Positions 32,925 to 45,212 of a stretch of DNA of 64,000 nt are shown here, in pieces. How positions within the stretch are numbered: position 1 is the stretch's first letter; each line of letters starts with the position of its first letter. The notes under the pieces are model-generated. The model had not been told where the DNA came from, did no database searches, and saw only the letters and a program-made list of their open reading frames with translations. The position numbers and the translations under genes were made by a program. The stretch is from Hypholoma sublateritium FD-334 SS-4. Lineage: Eukaryota > Basidiomycota > Agaricomycetes > Agaricales > Strophariaceae. Location of the stretch: assembly GCA_000827495.1 (NCBI GenBank), contig KN817536.1, forward strand, positions 62,001 to 126,000. Direction: 5' to 3'.

Positions 32925-35465
32925 TCAAGATGATCGCCTTTGAGCAGTCAGCAATCTACTAGACTGCCGTCGTGTTCGCATCATCGGTGCGTCCATGTCT
33001 GTCGTTGGCATTGCTGACGATTGTTGAACAATGTGTTCGGGTTTGGATTCTGCTGTTGGAGTCGATGGATTGGCTTTCTGTGATCGGCCTCGCTGTTTGG
33101 GGTCTGTCTTCGAAGATTCTCGATTGCGGCTATCAGCGGTCGGTGACGCTGGCGCTACCAACTCCGTCGGGGCCAAAGAGAGTGTGGAATCTGCGATCCT
33201 TGCAGCTTTGGCTCGTTTTGACTTTGGGGCTTCCAATATGTCCGAAATATCATTAACCCTCCTTTTTGCCCGCTTGCCCGGTTTCGGAGCTGGATTTAGG
33301 CGAGGATCAGGGATAGTCTCTGCCTGGCCTGTTTCTTCAGGCGCAGCCAACCCACTGCCATCGATGTGATTCTCCGATGGGAGTAGAGCCTCGGATACTT
33401 TCCCTTTTGCGGGACCTTTGGGTCGTGGCTTTGGCCGAGGTTGCAAAATAGGCTTGCGGCTGTCTTTTGAAGGAGCCGATCCAGATTCCACCGCACTGAT
33501 GTCGTGTACCTGGTCGCTCCGCGTAGTCCCGTCTTCAACAGTATCCATTGAATCTAGTTCTGCCATGCCGACATCCAATTGAGGTTGTGCAGCACCCGCT
33601 GTCTGTTGATTTCCCGCAGCTGCAGAATTTTCTTTTGCCTTTCCTTTCCTTTTAGCTCGGGGTTTGGGTCGAGGGGTAATAATAGGTAGAACTGGTTCAA
33701 CATCTGGATGGGAAGGAAACTCATGCATACTGGCTGATGGAGACATCATCGGCGTATCTTGTGGGGTAGATCCGTCGCGTCCAATTGAGTAGGAAGGATC
33801 AGGATTGAGCGAAGACGATGCATTTTTTGCCAGTCTCTTGAGCTTTTCAAAGCGCAAACGACACTGTGGAGAGTAGTTGTAACGAGAAAGCGATAAATTA
33901 ACGGGAGCGCTTACGTTCTGCCCAGTTTTATTATTCCCGATCTGCAAACTGATTATTTTCCATTGATTTCCATGATCTTTCACCAGGTCCAACAACATCT
34001 TGTCTTCCTCCAGAGTCCATATTGTCTTGGCAGACGCAATGTTTATGTGTTCCATCCACCTCTCTCTGCATTGATCATTGGTTCGCCCAGGAATAGCTGT
34101 GGCGACCTGGATCCAGGATGAGCCATAGCCGGCGACGGATTTCCTCAACCGCTCGTCTTCCTCTTCCGTCCAAGCTCCTTTGCGTAACATCGGGTTAAGT
34201 GTCTTTTGCCACCGGTTTTGACATTGGCCAGCTGATACATGCTCAGATACTTTTCTTGCGACTAAAATACCCTCAGATAAAAAAAGACGAGTTGAAATGG
34301 AACAATTACACACCGAGTTGCCAATTATCGTGGCCACAAGATTCCACGGCCACGAGCAATTTTTGGTCGGCCTCTGGAGACCAATTATGGCGGTGCCGAG
34401 GAACTCCATGCTTCATACAGTCTATAGGCGTCCTATTTGTCTGCGAAATTTCAGCCGACGGTCTGATAACGCCGATGTTCACAACCTACTCCCAGTTTCT
34501 CAGAAATCTCCACCCAGTCCACCGCCTTCTTATCTTTTGTATATTGGGAAATGAGTCCGTTTAATGCGTTCATTTCATCTTCGGACCATGCAGTATGGTT
34601 GACGCTTGGATGTTTGTCGGATACCCATACAATTCGACAATCAATCGCACTCCGTTTCACCGAGGATGCGTCGGACACCTTGCTGAGTCTTGATTTGCAA
34701 GTTATTTTTGCGGTGGATGAGAAATGTGTACCTTTTCCGCTATTTTTCTCCAATCCAACCCTTCCACGTTGTTCTGCAAGTCGATCGTTCCGCGTGGCAA
34801 AGAGTTATCGTCGCTAAGATGCAATAAATACCATATGAGATTTAGTTGACGATTGAATGAGAATACCTACTGCGTTTGAGAAATAGTCAACGCCCGCAAG
34901 CGCTCATTCTCCTGTCGGACAGCAGCAGATAAAACTTCTATATCTTTTGGCTTTACTAAGAACAGTGTCAGAGTTATTGCTAAGAGTTGATGATGAACTA
35001 GTACGAACATGTGTGAGGGCTGATATTGTTTATATACTTCGATCTCTTGGTCGCTTCTTCATAGAACGGGGACGCCTAATTTCGTATAAGTATTGTTTCG
35101 CTGTACGTTTACAATATACTTGCTGGGTTCAAGAATTCGGAGGAGGGAAAGAGTCCTGTCGCTCTCTTTGCTCCTGGGATAACTATTTCCGACTCGGGTT
35201 CATCCTGACTTTCTTCGACAGTAGCAGCAGCCTAAGGATGAAGGCATAAATAAATATCGATCTGAAGAGAAAAGGAACGAACCAATAATCGATCAGCATA
35301 ATTTAATTTGGCTTCCAGCTGCTCCGCTCGTTGAATTAGGATACGCTGAAGGTGCTTATTTGCCTCGAGCGCATCTTGAATCAATGACTTTGACGTATTA
35401 TTGATTCCTGGTGTTGAGGTAGAATCGAGGGGAGCAGCTGATGTAGACTCTTCGGCACAACTCAT
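32925..35465 (-). CDS. multi-repeat Myb protein resembling SNAPC4
   Basis: Nine exons: 35283-35465, 35124-35231, 35009-35075, 34871-34955, 34732-34813, 34490-34678, 34314-34440, 33915-34261, 32925-33863; 708 aa. The N-terminal half has a coiled coil ('LEANKHLQRILIQRAEQLEA') and 'ATGLFPSSEFLNPASPFYEE'. It is followed by a run of Myb repeats: 'WVEISEKLGTNRTPIDCMKH', 'NWSPEADQKLLVAVESCG', 'LRKGAWTEEEDERLRKSVAG', 'IPGRTNDQCRERWMEHIN', 'IWTLEEDKMLLDLVKDHG'. Several consecutive repeats plus the LGTNRTPxxC block are typical of SNAPC4, which binds the proximal element of snRNA promoters. The C-terminal 300 residues are basic and disordered. The second intron (35076-35123) is GCAAGT...AG. It is divergent from SND2. 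Confidence 0.82.
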
Positions 35466-35667
35466 ATTGCGATGGCCATGGTTTGACAGATTGCTGGGAC
35501 TGGTAAGTAGTAGTCGTCGCAATGTCGTCGACTGAGGAGTCGGACCGTCGACGATATTTGGACATGCTAATCAGATCATGTGATGTTCTACAAATTATTT
35601 GACGGCGGTGAGTCGTGTGACGGTGATACAAGCCTGGGTTCTTCTCAACTAACTAATATTTTCGAAC

Positions 35668-36393
35668 ATGGCCAATGCCAGTGGGAAGCGCATAGGTACA
35701 TCCATTTCGCTCGTCTTATATATATCTTCCAGAACTCAATAAACTCTTTAGCAAACCAGAACGAAAGTTCTGTGAAAACTTTGAGGATCGGCATGATTTT
35801 GCCAACCATTATTTCCCTCGTGCTTCGTTTCCTCTTTAGACGAAGTTCACTCCCTCCATCTAAAGGATCTCTGGCTATTTACGTGGTCACCTTTTTCCCG
35901 GCCTTCTTCCTGTCGAACTACTTGGTCAAAATTGGAACTCCCCGACGCGACCCTACAACAGGCACTTTGATTTCTTATGGCGAAGACCTTGGTCAATCGG
36001 GGGTAACTGAATGGTGTTTCGACATCCTTTACATCACATGTATGTCTGCATTACGACAGCGAGGGTGGAGCCTTCTAACGCGCCACTAGGGGCTTGCCAA
36101 ATAGGCAGTGGTGTCTTTGGCGAATGGTTTTGGTGGTTATACATGGTCGTACGTTTCCTACTCAACCTCTATCAGCGTCAACGCTTTTACAATCTTCGTA
36201 GATCCCACTATATGCCATCTTGAAGCTTTGGATATCTGTAATCTCGCCTATGTTCTTTAGACGAGGGTCATCGGAATCTCCAGAAACCACTGCAGCAGAT
36301 AAGGAAGCACCAGCAAGCAAACGACAGGAGAAACTACGCAAACGACAAGAAAAGGGGGATCCACGCGTCCGCGCACAGAGCGGGAGGAAATGA
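35668..36393 (+). CDS. SND2: SRP-independent targeting protein 2 (SND2 / TMEM208)
   Basis: Four exons: 35668-35695, 35752-36039, 36090-36148, 36202-36393; 188 aa. It starts MANASGKRIANQNESSVKTL, continues with two closely spaced hydrophobic stretches ('MILPTIISLVLRFLF', 'SLAIYVVTFFPAFFLSNYLV'), then 'TGTLISYGEDLGQSGVTEWC', 'FDILYITWACQIGSGVFGEW', a third/fourth membrane region ('FWWLYMVIPLYAILKLWISV') and a basic tail. This is the TMEM208/Snd2 family, an ER membrane component of an SRP-independent targeting route for membrane and secretory proteins. The exon 2 acceptor at 35750-35751 was chosen over an earlier AG because it alone keeps phase and the family N-terminus. Confidence 0.9.
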
Positions 36394-37739
36394 ATACCCT
36401 CAAGCCATGCGATCCCTCCAGATGGACATTGCTGGGCTCCATTGTATAACATGCTATAATGATCGCGTTACTGCAAGAGCGTTATTCTCTGACACTGTGA
36501 ATTTAGACTATCTGATGTTGGCTTATGCCGCCCGGCTCCTCAATGCAGGAAATGCACGCGTTCGATGCTGGATGTGGCTGAAGAATATATCTTGTCGATT
36601 TGGATTTGCGCCCTAGTTCCTTTTTAATGTGAAGGTTTCAGGTGAAGAGGGAGTATTCCGCGTTCTTCGGAGGCTAATGCATTTTGCCATTAGTTTGTGT
36701 GAGCAGACGTGAAACTCCACTTGCAAGCTCGTTCGTCGCGGGTGTGTGCTTGTACTACAGTGTAGCTCCGTATCCGGTAAGCAGGCCACATCATGATTGA
36801 ATTTCGAAATTTTTAGAAAGGGTAGATTCTGGAGAAGATCTATTTCTGATGAGACTACTTCTTTCTTCGTATGTCTATTTGATGAACAACGCGCTTCTGC
36901 GATGATATTTTATCACTCATCACCTCAAGTAATATCCGGGTTGAATCAGGAAGTTATTCAAAACGATGTCAAAGCTTATTTCTACCTCACAACTTTTTGG
37001 ACAGGCCAAAAACACTACTCTCAGGCTCAGGCCGCCTCAAAGTAAAGCAAGTTTTCGAAAATGCAGTGCAAGGAAGTTATTAACTAACAGCAAGGGATGA
37101 AGCAACCTTAGATGAGACGCGTCCCGCACAATTCTAGTAATGCTCGAACACATTTGTGGCTTTTCGCTTCCATGAACCCAACAATGAGCCAGCTCGAGAA
37201 CCTATGAAACTATGTACACTATAAATTATACTATAACTTGAAATATATTTAGCAATGTCATCACGTGCAGCCCCTGTGACTTTCTTGCCCAACTGGAAAG
37301 CGAGACTCGGACGCAACTTGCTTTTCTGTTTTTCTCTTCTCCAACCTGTTACAGTGCATATTCTCTCGCGGAGTATCTGGCTATTACCCGCTCCTTTCGC
37401 AGACACAATATTTATACTCGAAGACAACGCGCTCATCATCTGAAAAAGAACCAAAATTACCAACCGGCTGTCGGCTTCGGTATATTCATAAGCTCATGTC
37501 GCAAGGCTCTCGCTCGTTTTGATATTTTCTCAAGTGATTAACATGCTATCTGGTCGTTTACCTGGCACCTCTGGTCAATTGGAAGTAAATATATGCACTG
37601 GACATATGCTTCCTCAACTTCATCTCATGCGCATACATCTGGTAGTCTTCCCATATGGTGAATATATGCGCTATGGGCGATGTACAGAGTCTAGATGCAA
37701 GCCAAACGGAGGTAGGAAATGAAAATCCGCACTCCAACC
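36394..37739. other. 1.3-kb intergenic region, no confident gene
   Basis: AT-rich region with frames on both strands under 110 aa. Those at 36797-37045 (plus) and 37134-37463 (minus) have no recognised motif, and the latter overlaps a plus frame starting MSSRAAPVTFLPNWKARLG. A small spliced gene cannot be excluded. Confidence 0.4.
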
Positions 37740-40520
37740 ATGGCGCGATTCAGGTGGGCTCTTGCTGTGCTTCTTGTCAGTTTGGTATGGTTCAAGAAGA
37801 TTTCCATCCAGATTGCACCACCCGATCCTGATACTATGCAAGGTCAGCTTTTGGTCGGAAAAGCTTCTATCGGAATAACAGCACGCTAACCTACGGATCT
37901 TTCCTCTTCAGAAACTGATAATAGCGATCGCACTTTCCGTCCCCGGTTTGATGCGTTGAATCTGCCATGTCAAGCAGTTATTCAAAAATTCAATTCTGTG
38001 GAAATGACAGACGATTCTTCCATTGAAAAGTCCGAACTCTCCTCTACTAGGGCCTCTCTTATGGGCATCATGAGTCAGGTACGATTCCAGCAATCTGCCA
38101 TACTTATACGATCATCCAAATTCCAAGACATTACCTTCAATGAATAGCAGGACCCGGAAGTCTCCCAAGATATTTTGCTTGAATCCAGTCAATTTACCAT
38201 ATCTGGCTCTAATTCTGATTTCGCTCAAACTTACGGTGCTCCGATCCAATGCCTTGAAACTGCTTCAATTGATGGCGACCCTGCCTCAGGATTTCACGAC
38301 AATGATCGTCCTGCCAGTATATCTGGCTTTCTCGGTTCGGGCTCACATTCGGACATAATATATGTCCCTGGTTTCAGGGCCCCTCAAAAAACGTCTGCTC
38401 TCCTTATATCGTCCTCAAATTTACCTCTTTCTCCAGAAACTTCTCACCATGTTGAACTCAAATCCGGTGAACCGTTGACTTTCACCTCCTCAGAGAGCTT
38501 TAAATCCACCGAAGGTCTCTCTGACGACATTCTCTCACGGTCAACTCTGAAAGAAGATCTGGCTACCAAGACGAAATCTGACTGTCGCGGCAATCCTGAA
38601 AGTTATGCCAATCTCTCTCTGTCGTCTCTGTCCGACTCTCTGAAAACGACACGTGCTGCTGTTACTATTGATTCCGATGCCTCGGAGGCTGGCCATTGCT
38701 CGCTTACATATGAAAACGAGTTGAAGCAATCTCACGAAGAAATGGTCATATCCTTTGTCTCCGATCACTCTAATGTTCCCTCGTCTCCACCAATTGTACC
38801 AATTGAATACTCACAATCAGGCTCGTATTTGGATCCAGCGACAATTATCCGAGGGCGCAACGCGGTATGTCAGTTAGCATTCCCGAGCGAAAGATTTTCT
38901 CACTTCTTTGATCTTAATAGCACTTGAATACGGTGGTCGTGGGTGCCCAATACCTTCCTAGTTCCTCGCCCCCGTCATCGCCGTCAATGAACCCTCATTA
39001 TATTCCGGGTTCAAGTCCGCTACCTGACTCAAGCCCTCCCCAGAGGTCATCGCAAACTTCTCCCCCTTCGTCACCTGGTCATCCCTCTGAATATATACAA
39101 CACGCTTCGCCAAACTCTGAGAGGCAACATGTAAAGTGACGTATAGGTCGCCTGTGGTTTGAAACTCATTGTTAATTAGGATTTCTACACGGATGGGAAC
39201 TACTCAACATATCCTCATTATTCTATGGAGGGCACATATTATAAACATTCAGACAGGGTACGTTTGACAACATCCAACACTGGACATTGTTGATATCGTT
39301 GATATATGCAGGGCGTAATCGATGGACCACCTATGCAACCTGGGTCATCATCAGGGCATTTGGGTCCGCCATACGCCTTCGACTTCTTTAATCAAACCGC
39401 AGCACCTACGACCTTACCGATAACCGACGAGCACTATAACCACGACATTGACACCAATTTTCTCCCTGGACAAGGGGCGTTTTCAACAACAGGACTTTCA
39501 ATCCCCAATGCACAATATGAAAATACAAGATACGACGCTAATCTCTATAATTCTATCCCGATTCCACAAACCTTCACTGCGACGGAACCTGTGCCATATG
39601 AAGCAAGCTCGGTCAACGATAATGCTATGTCACAAGCTCTTGTTTTACAAAATACGGAACAGCCGATGCCAAATGTGGTTCCCCGACCCAAACGCCCTAC
39701 TCACGCGGGCCAGCGTCAACAACAAAAAAAGCTCTCGAAGCCATTTCGCTCTCCTGTGCTTCAAGCACCTGTTCGCCTCGCTCCGAAACCTCCCGCATTG
39801 CAGATCCCGACGCCTCTCGTTACAGCTAAACCGGTCGATCATCGCAAGGCAAACGTGGCTACCTCCTCGCCGACAAAAGGACAAGATTCTAATGCCGTTG
39901 CCTCGTCATCTTCTCAAACCTTGGATGCCAACGTCAAACACAGAACCCAGCGGGCCTCGTCGCAGTTCAAATCTCCCCTTCCTATCACATCTACTCCACT
40001 TGATGAGGCGACCCTCGTAAGGCTGACGCCAACAATCCAATCTCTCGAACGGAAACTACAGCTTCTGCGGCGTGCTTTGAAAGTCAGAGAAGATGTCCAG
40101 GAAGAGGTATTGGAAGGGTTAGTCAAAAAATGGTCCGATGCCGGCAGAGAGGCAGCATGGGAGGTTTGGGATGTCGTGAAAGATAACGCTAATTCCGAGG
40201 AGGGCCAAAGCAGCAGCCAAATCAAGGGCAAGAAACGCTCCATGGAGGAAAATTGGGGATGGGAGGAGCCCGCTGACCAAAAGAAACCGAGAGTGGAGGA
40301 CGAGCGAAATTGGGGCTGGGATGTGGTACCCGTCTCCGAAAACGAAGGCGGTGACGTACTCCCGGAAGAGCAGGAAACTACAGTTGCCGAGCAGGAGGAG
40401 GCGGAAGAGGGGGAGGAAGGTGCGCCACAGCCCAGTCTGGGTACAATGTTAATCCAGCTTGGAATCGCGCCCGACACACTGGGCTGGGATGAAGATGAAG
40501 GCAACTTCGTCGACAAGTAG
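37740..40520 (+). CDS. SFR1/MEI5-like recombination mediator
   Basis: Six exons proposed: 37740-37842, 37912-38078, 38151-38864, 38921-39130, 39180-39257, 39312-40520; 826 aa. Most of the protein is Ser/Pro-rich and disordered. Only the C-terminus is recognised: 'LVRLTPTIQSLERKLQLLRR', 'ALKVREDVQEEVLEGLVKKW' and 'SDAGREAAWEVWDVVKD' fit the Mei5/Sfr1 domain. Sfr1 pairs with Swi5 to stimulate Rad51/Dmc1 strand exchange. It is followed by 'ENWGWEEP' and 'RNWGWDVV' repeats and an acidic tail. The first exon encodes a hydrophobic start (MARFRWALAVLLVSLVW), odd for a nuclear protein, so the real start may lie further downstream. The central and C-terminal exons are firm. Confidence 0.7.
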
Positions 40521-41239
40521 AAAGGTGACATAACTAATATACGGGACTCCGATGATGGACGATAATGAAACCCACACAGTTAATTTTCACTGCGTGTACT
40601 TAGTGTTGCTATTCTTGATGGCGTGTAAATGCTAAACTGATATACTTACGGTTCTTTTGACACGACACGTGGTAGTAAGTAGCTTTCCAATGCGTTGGAC
40701 CGCAAAACGTGGAGTTAATTCTCGCGCTTGCCAAAGACGGACGGCGGTTCGCATTTGTACCGCGTTGAGTGCGACGATGTTCGTGTGTGTTCCGCCATTT
40801 TTGAAGATATCGTGAGTATGTTACGGAATATTGACCATGCAGACAGAACCAGAGTGAGAGAGTACGGAAAAAAGCCAGGGGTTCCGAGGTGAGGCCACAT
40901 CCTGCACCGTGGGTCCTTATTGGCGCCCATCCTCCGCGCACGGCCAATGCCGCCGCTGTGGCATCCGCCGTCCGGGATCCCGTGATGCATGTGGGAAGAT
41001 CAGAGATGATGTAAGCTGCAGTGCCAGGTGCCACACGGTCATGAGTCGCTACGCACGCCTTGTTCTTTCCTAGAGCGCCCTCATCATCCGCGCCCGTGTT
41101 TGCATTGCACAGCGCCCTCTCCGCTCCCGCATATACCTCCGTCATAAAAACTCAGCTCCCGTGAGTTTCTTTTTGCGCCCACGCCAGCCTACTGAATCCG
41201 CTAACGCCCATTGTCGCGGCAGCAGCGCCCAAACCCAGG
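40521..41239. other. intergenic, no gene seen
   Basis: About 720 bases. The minus-strand frame 40609-41145 has low-complexity composition and no motif. The right end holds the promoter of the zinc-cluster gene. Confidence 0.45.
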
Positions 41240-42059
41240 ATGTCCAGGTCCCGAAGCACCAGTCTTGAAATTGTCCCGCCTAGCAACTCGCGCTCTCGCG
41301 GCCTCGCTGATGTCGTGGACACTATGTTCAAAGACAATGGCAGGCACGGTCCAGACGACAGCAAGGACCTCGAGGACGTCGACGCCGAGGCGGACGAGAT
41401 CGACGACGACGGCCCGCCGCACAAGGGTACATCTGCCAGCGTGGTGAGCAACGAGCCGCGCAGACGGGTCCGGCGTGTTTGCTGACATGTGCAACCAGGC
41501 CGCCATGCCGAACGCACCGATACCATGCGAGCGCTGTGTGCGCACAGGAAAGCCCTGCAAGGGAATGTCCGGCTCCCGCTGCGAGTACTGCAAACGCTTG
41601 AAGCAGAAGTGCTCGAACAGCACCGGACCCGCACGCGGAAAGCATTCCGGTTTGTGCAGTTCTCACCTTCATTAACCCTCGCCTAATGCTGCGCACCCGT
41701 TAGCCACGAAGAAACTGGGCGACTCGGCAGGACCCCTGAAGTCGATTTCTGTCAAAGGCGAAGGCAATCACAAGCGCAAATCATCCCCAGGGGTAAACGG
41801 GGAGACCGATGGTCACAGCATCGATGGCGAAGGTAGCATTGACTATGAAGACGGTCACGAGCCTCCACCGAGGCTCAACAAGAAGCGCAGGATTTCGAAG
41901 GGTTCTTCGGGACCCACTAGGATCCAGCTCATCAAGGCTATAGGCGACATGGAGTCATCTATCAAGCGCGTTCAGGCGTCGGTCTCAAAGGAAGTCGACA
42001 AAATGAACGGAATCATCCGGGCGTTGAACGCGAAGATCAAGGAGATGGACGAGGAGTAG
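41240..42059 (+). CDS. small basidiomycete-type zinc-cluster protein
   Basis: Three exons: 41240-41443, 41499-41649, 41704-42059; 236 aa. An acidic, Asp/Glu-rich N-terminus (about 65 residues) precedes a cysteine cluster at about residues 77-100: 'CERCVRTGKPCKGMSGSRCE', then 'YCKRLKQKCS' (C-x2-C-x6-C-x7-C-x2-C-x6-C). Spacing is close to Zn2Cys6, but the loop after the third Cys and the lack of the usual basic residues between Cys 2 and 3 differ from a classical activator. The C-terminus has basic stretches ('RLNKKRRISKGSSGP') and a coiled coil ('IGDMESSIKRVQASVSKEVD'). No Fungal_trans domain is present. DNA binding as a dimer is a plausible inference; targets are unknown. Confidence 0.75.
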
Positions 42060-42512
42060 ACACGACCTTATGCCCTATGGAAAACTCATGGCACAGAACA
42101 TGGACCTCCGCTTCCTCTATTTAATGGATGCCCCAAGTGTTTAGTATCTCCTTAGTGTCTTCTTGTTGTTATATCTGTGGATTTGTACTTACTAGTATCA
42201 GTTAATATTTCTGTAATCCTCATACCATTACGCTGTCGGATTGTTACGTGAGGTTGACTGTGCGGTTGCTGTGCCACTGACTGTCCTAGTGGCGCCAGCG
42301 GGAACGCATCAGCAACGCACTGATGGCATTGACAGCGCACAGTAGCGCACTGGCCACGCCAAACTAGCGTCATGTGACCGGGGCTGCCGCGCGGCGCGCG
42401 CGCCGCAGTGACATGTCTCAGGTACATATATCAGCGCCGGCGCCAGAGGAAGGAATGTTATCGCGCGTCGCGCTTCTATTGTATACTTGAACTCTTTATT
42501 TCGCGTTTGAGA
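42060..42512. other. intergenic, promoter of the dehydrogenase
   Basis: About 450 bases with no gene. Near 42280-42365 several CACTG/CAGTG-type short repeats occur; near 42385-42405 there is a GCGC-rich tract. Confidence 0.45.
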
Positions 42513-43307
42513 ATGCCGCCCAACCCATTTGTTCTCATCACTCCAGGTGCTACGCGTGGCCTAGGCATCGCCCTGACGCGTCAATTCCTCAGCACCACCA
42601 ACCTACCCGTTTATTGCAGCCATCGAACGGAGGCTAGTGACGAGTCTATCAAGAATAATATTATGAAGGACCTCCCAGACGTTGATCCAGGCAGACTGGA
42701 TCTTCTCAAGCTTGATCTTACTTCTGAAGACAGTATCAGATCAGCAGCAGACACGTTGGCGGAAAAGCTTGAAAAAAAAGGTCTCTCGGACGCATATATT
42801 CACACCGCCTTTGTCACTGGCGGAGTCCTGTTCCCCGAGAAAAGTCCCGCTCAGTTAGATTGGGACCATTTGCACGAGTCCTTCCAGATCAATACCATAT
42901 CTCACTTGTTGACGATGAAGCACTTCTCGCGGTTCCTGCCCCCGCTGAGCCAAAAAGACCTGCCCGCTCCGGCGAAGTGGGCCCACGTATCAGCGCGTGT
43001 AGGTTCTATCTCGGATAACCATCGCGGAGGGTGGTGGTCCTACCGCTGTAGCAAGGCAGCACTCAACCAGGCAATCAAGACGTTTGATATCTACCTGGAA
43101 CAGCACAAACTGCAAGCTATTTGCGTTGGAGTTCATCCAGGAACTGTTAAAACGGATCTCAGCAGAGGATTCTGGGAGTCGGCTGCTCGTAACGAGTTGT
43201 TCGAACCAAAGGACGCAGCCACAAATCTCATCGACGTTGTCGAGAATCTCTCCACCAAGCAACGTGGCAAAGTTTGGGATTGGGCAGGCCAGAAAGTCCC
43301 ATGGTAA
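42513..43307 (+). CDS. short-chain dehydrogenase/reductase
   Basis: Single exon, 264 aa. The nucleotide-binding turn is 'ITPGATRGLGIALTRQFL' (GxxxGxG as GATRGLG, with P in place of the more usual G before it). 'LDLTSEDSIRSAADTL' binds the adenine ring. 'SARVGSISDNHRGGWWSYRC' and 'SKAALNQ' supply Ser and the Tyr-x3-Lys pair. 'GVHPGTVKTDLSRGFW' is the PG motif. These make it a classical SDR of the C-factor/sniffer-like group. The substrate cannot be inferred. The frame is open upstream to 42408; the start at 42513 is chosen because the Rossmann strand begins right after it (MPPNPFVLIT). Confidence 0.88.
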   Translation: MPPNPFVLITPGATRGLGIALTRQFLSTTNLPVYCSHRTEASDESIKNNIMKDLPDVDPGRLDLLKLDLTSEDSIRSAADTLAEKLEKKGLSDAYIHTAFVTGGVLFPEKSPAQLDWDHLHESFQINTISHLLTMKHFSRFLPPLSQKDLPAPAKWAHVSARVGSISDNHRGGWWSYRCSKAALNQAIKTFDIYLEQHKLQAICVGVHPGTVKTDLSRGFWESAARNELFEPKDAATNLIDVVENLSTKQRGKVWDWAGQKVPW

Positions 43308-43861
43308 ATTTGAAGCGCGAATGCTTCACTTCCGTAATTTGAGGATACAGAAGTTTTGATTGCCTGTCAGCGCCTATTTTAACTGTCTGCTTCTTTTGCA
43401 AACAAACAGCAACGCGCCCAGGAAAAGCCATATTCGTTTCCCACAATTCTCTACGTAAACTAAAACAAAATAGTAATGTTAATACTCAAGAACAAATTCA
43501 GCTTTTGCCTAGAGTTTCCAATACGTTGTTGTCAGGGGCTACTTAACTACGTCATGATTGATGCTAAATAGGCAATTTACCATAAGGAGTCCAACCACGA
43601 GGCCTGCTTTAGGCGCTCGTTAGTACACTAACGAACACATTTGAGTGAAAAGATGGCGAACCTCTTGAAAATAGGAAATCGGGCTGCCTTCGCTCATGCC
43701 TTTGTCCTTATTTTCTTTGGAGGTCTCTCGATCAATATAAATTGAGCGAAAAAGTAGCGCACTATATTGTCAACACAAGTTACTACGCAAGGTTACACAA
43801 TACCAACCGCCCTTCCCGCTGCCCTAGCCAACTAAATACCTCGCCATTCATTCGCTTCATT
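43308..43861. other. intergenic with TATA box
   Basis: About 550 bases without a gene. TATAAA at 43736-43741 lies 121 bases before the next ATG and is probably its TATA box. Confidence 0.45.
43736..43741 (+). promoter_or_regulatory. possible TATA box
   Basis: TATAAA in 'gatcaatataaattgag', upstream of the gene starting at 43862. Confidence 0.4.
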
Positions 43862-44896
43862 ATGTATACCATACTATCCCGCATCAATTCACAGATCGAC
43901 AACTTCAAACTAGAAGACATACACCCTCGCATTGAAGGCGTCGCGCAAATACTCCAAGACGTATCTGCAAGGCTCACTTCCGCCGCGGTAGCTGGCCTGT
44001 CAAACCTTCAGATAATCTTATACTCGGACCTTGCTGAGATGTACCTATCGATCGCCCTTGCTACCTGGATCCTGTCTACCACGGCTATGCTTTCGTTCTG
44101 GTTCGGCTGGACTTCGGGGATACATCTGTATCGCCTAGGCGTTTGGCTAACGCGCAGCGCCACTCGCGGATATCGCAGACAGATAATCGCCAAAGGCGTT
44201 TCTGTCGCCAGGGCCAATACCACTGGAGGACGGCACTTGCTCCAGACGGGAATAGACGCTGCGCGCAGGGAACCCGAAGAAGCCGGCACCGCATGCAGAG
44301 AAACGTCAGGAATTGCTCGTACCGTATCGGATGCTCCAGTGCCCGAGAAGAATGTGCCCGTAGTCCTCCTACCTGCCGCTACAGCTGATATTGAAATCAC
44401 GACCGCCCGCGTTATAAAGGCGGGAACGCCCGACGCCGTTGGACTTGAGCACGCTGCGCTTTCCATCCCTGCGCCGCGCGTTACTAGGAGCGGAAAATAC
44501 GCCACGCCGGCCCCCACTGCCAGTACCACAGAAGATCCTGTGGGCCTGATCACTCCGCCTGTAAGTCAAGCCGCTTTTATAATAACCATAACTTTATATC
44601 ACGCCGATGTCAATCATCCATATTTGCATCTTTCTTTCTCATTGTACAATGGTCGAATGTTCGATTGACGGCAATGTTTTTTTCTTTAGTCAACACCCGC
44701 GCGTTCTGAGGACCGAGGTGCGCCGTTTGGTGCTGCAGAAGTCGCTGTCAAATCTCCACTGGCACTAGGTACCGGGGATGCCTGCCCCACAATGCCCATG
44801 CAAGCGGCCGGCAAAGAACGGCGCCGTAGCAAGCGCACCGCGTACAAGCCCATTACCAGGCCAATTTGCACGCAGGCTGAAGCGGAAATCAATTAG
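43862..44896 (+). CDS. unknown protein with one membrane segment
   Basis: Two exons: 43862-44560 and 44690-44896; 301 aa. I do not recognise the family. Visible: an amphipathic/helical N-terminus ('ILSRINSQIDNFKLEDIHPR'), one hydrophobic span at about residues 62-90 ('LAEMYLSIALATWILSTTAM', 'LSFWFGWTSGI'), then a basic patch ('TRSATRGYRRQIIAKG') and a long Ala/Thr/Pro-rich tail ending in a basic cluster (KERRRSKRTAYKP). The orientation suggests the tail is cytosolic or nuclear. The frame is open upstream to 43742, but the ATG at 43862 fits the TATA box. It may be a lineage-specific gene. Confidence 0.6.
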
Positions 44897-45212
44897 AGGC
44901 ATGCTTCGTAAGAGCACATACCACGCCTAGAGCGCAGGCCCATACGTACTCTTGAAGTCGCAATATACACATTTTATCTTCACAATGTTTTTTGTTGACC
45001 GCGAAAACGCGGCCAGCGGTATGGTGAAGCGCATATAATGGGCGCAAACGGTGGTAATCAATTTTCCGTCCTTCTTTCCTACTTCTACAAAGTGTACGTA
45101 TGTTTTCATGTAAGAGATAATCACGACGGAAATAATCGATGAGGCAACGAGACGAGTACAGCAGACAGGCATACAGAAAAATTCAAAAATTTCCAGGGAG
45201 GCAGGCAATGCC
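44897..45212. other. convergent 3' intergenic region
   Basis: About 315 bases between the converging unknown gene and HEM1. Nothing was recognised. Confidence 0.5.

Noticed and set aside
39914..40531. 205-codon minus-strand frame
   Set aside because: Ser-rich shadow of the SFR1-like last exon.
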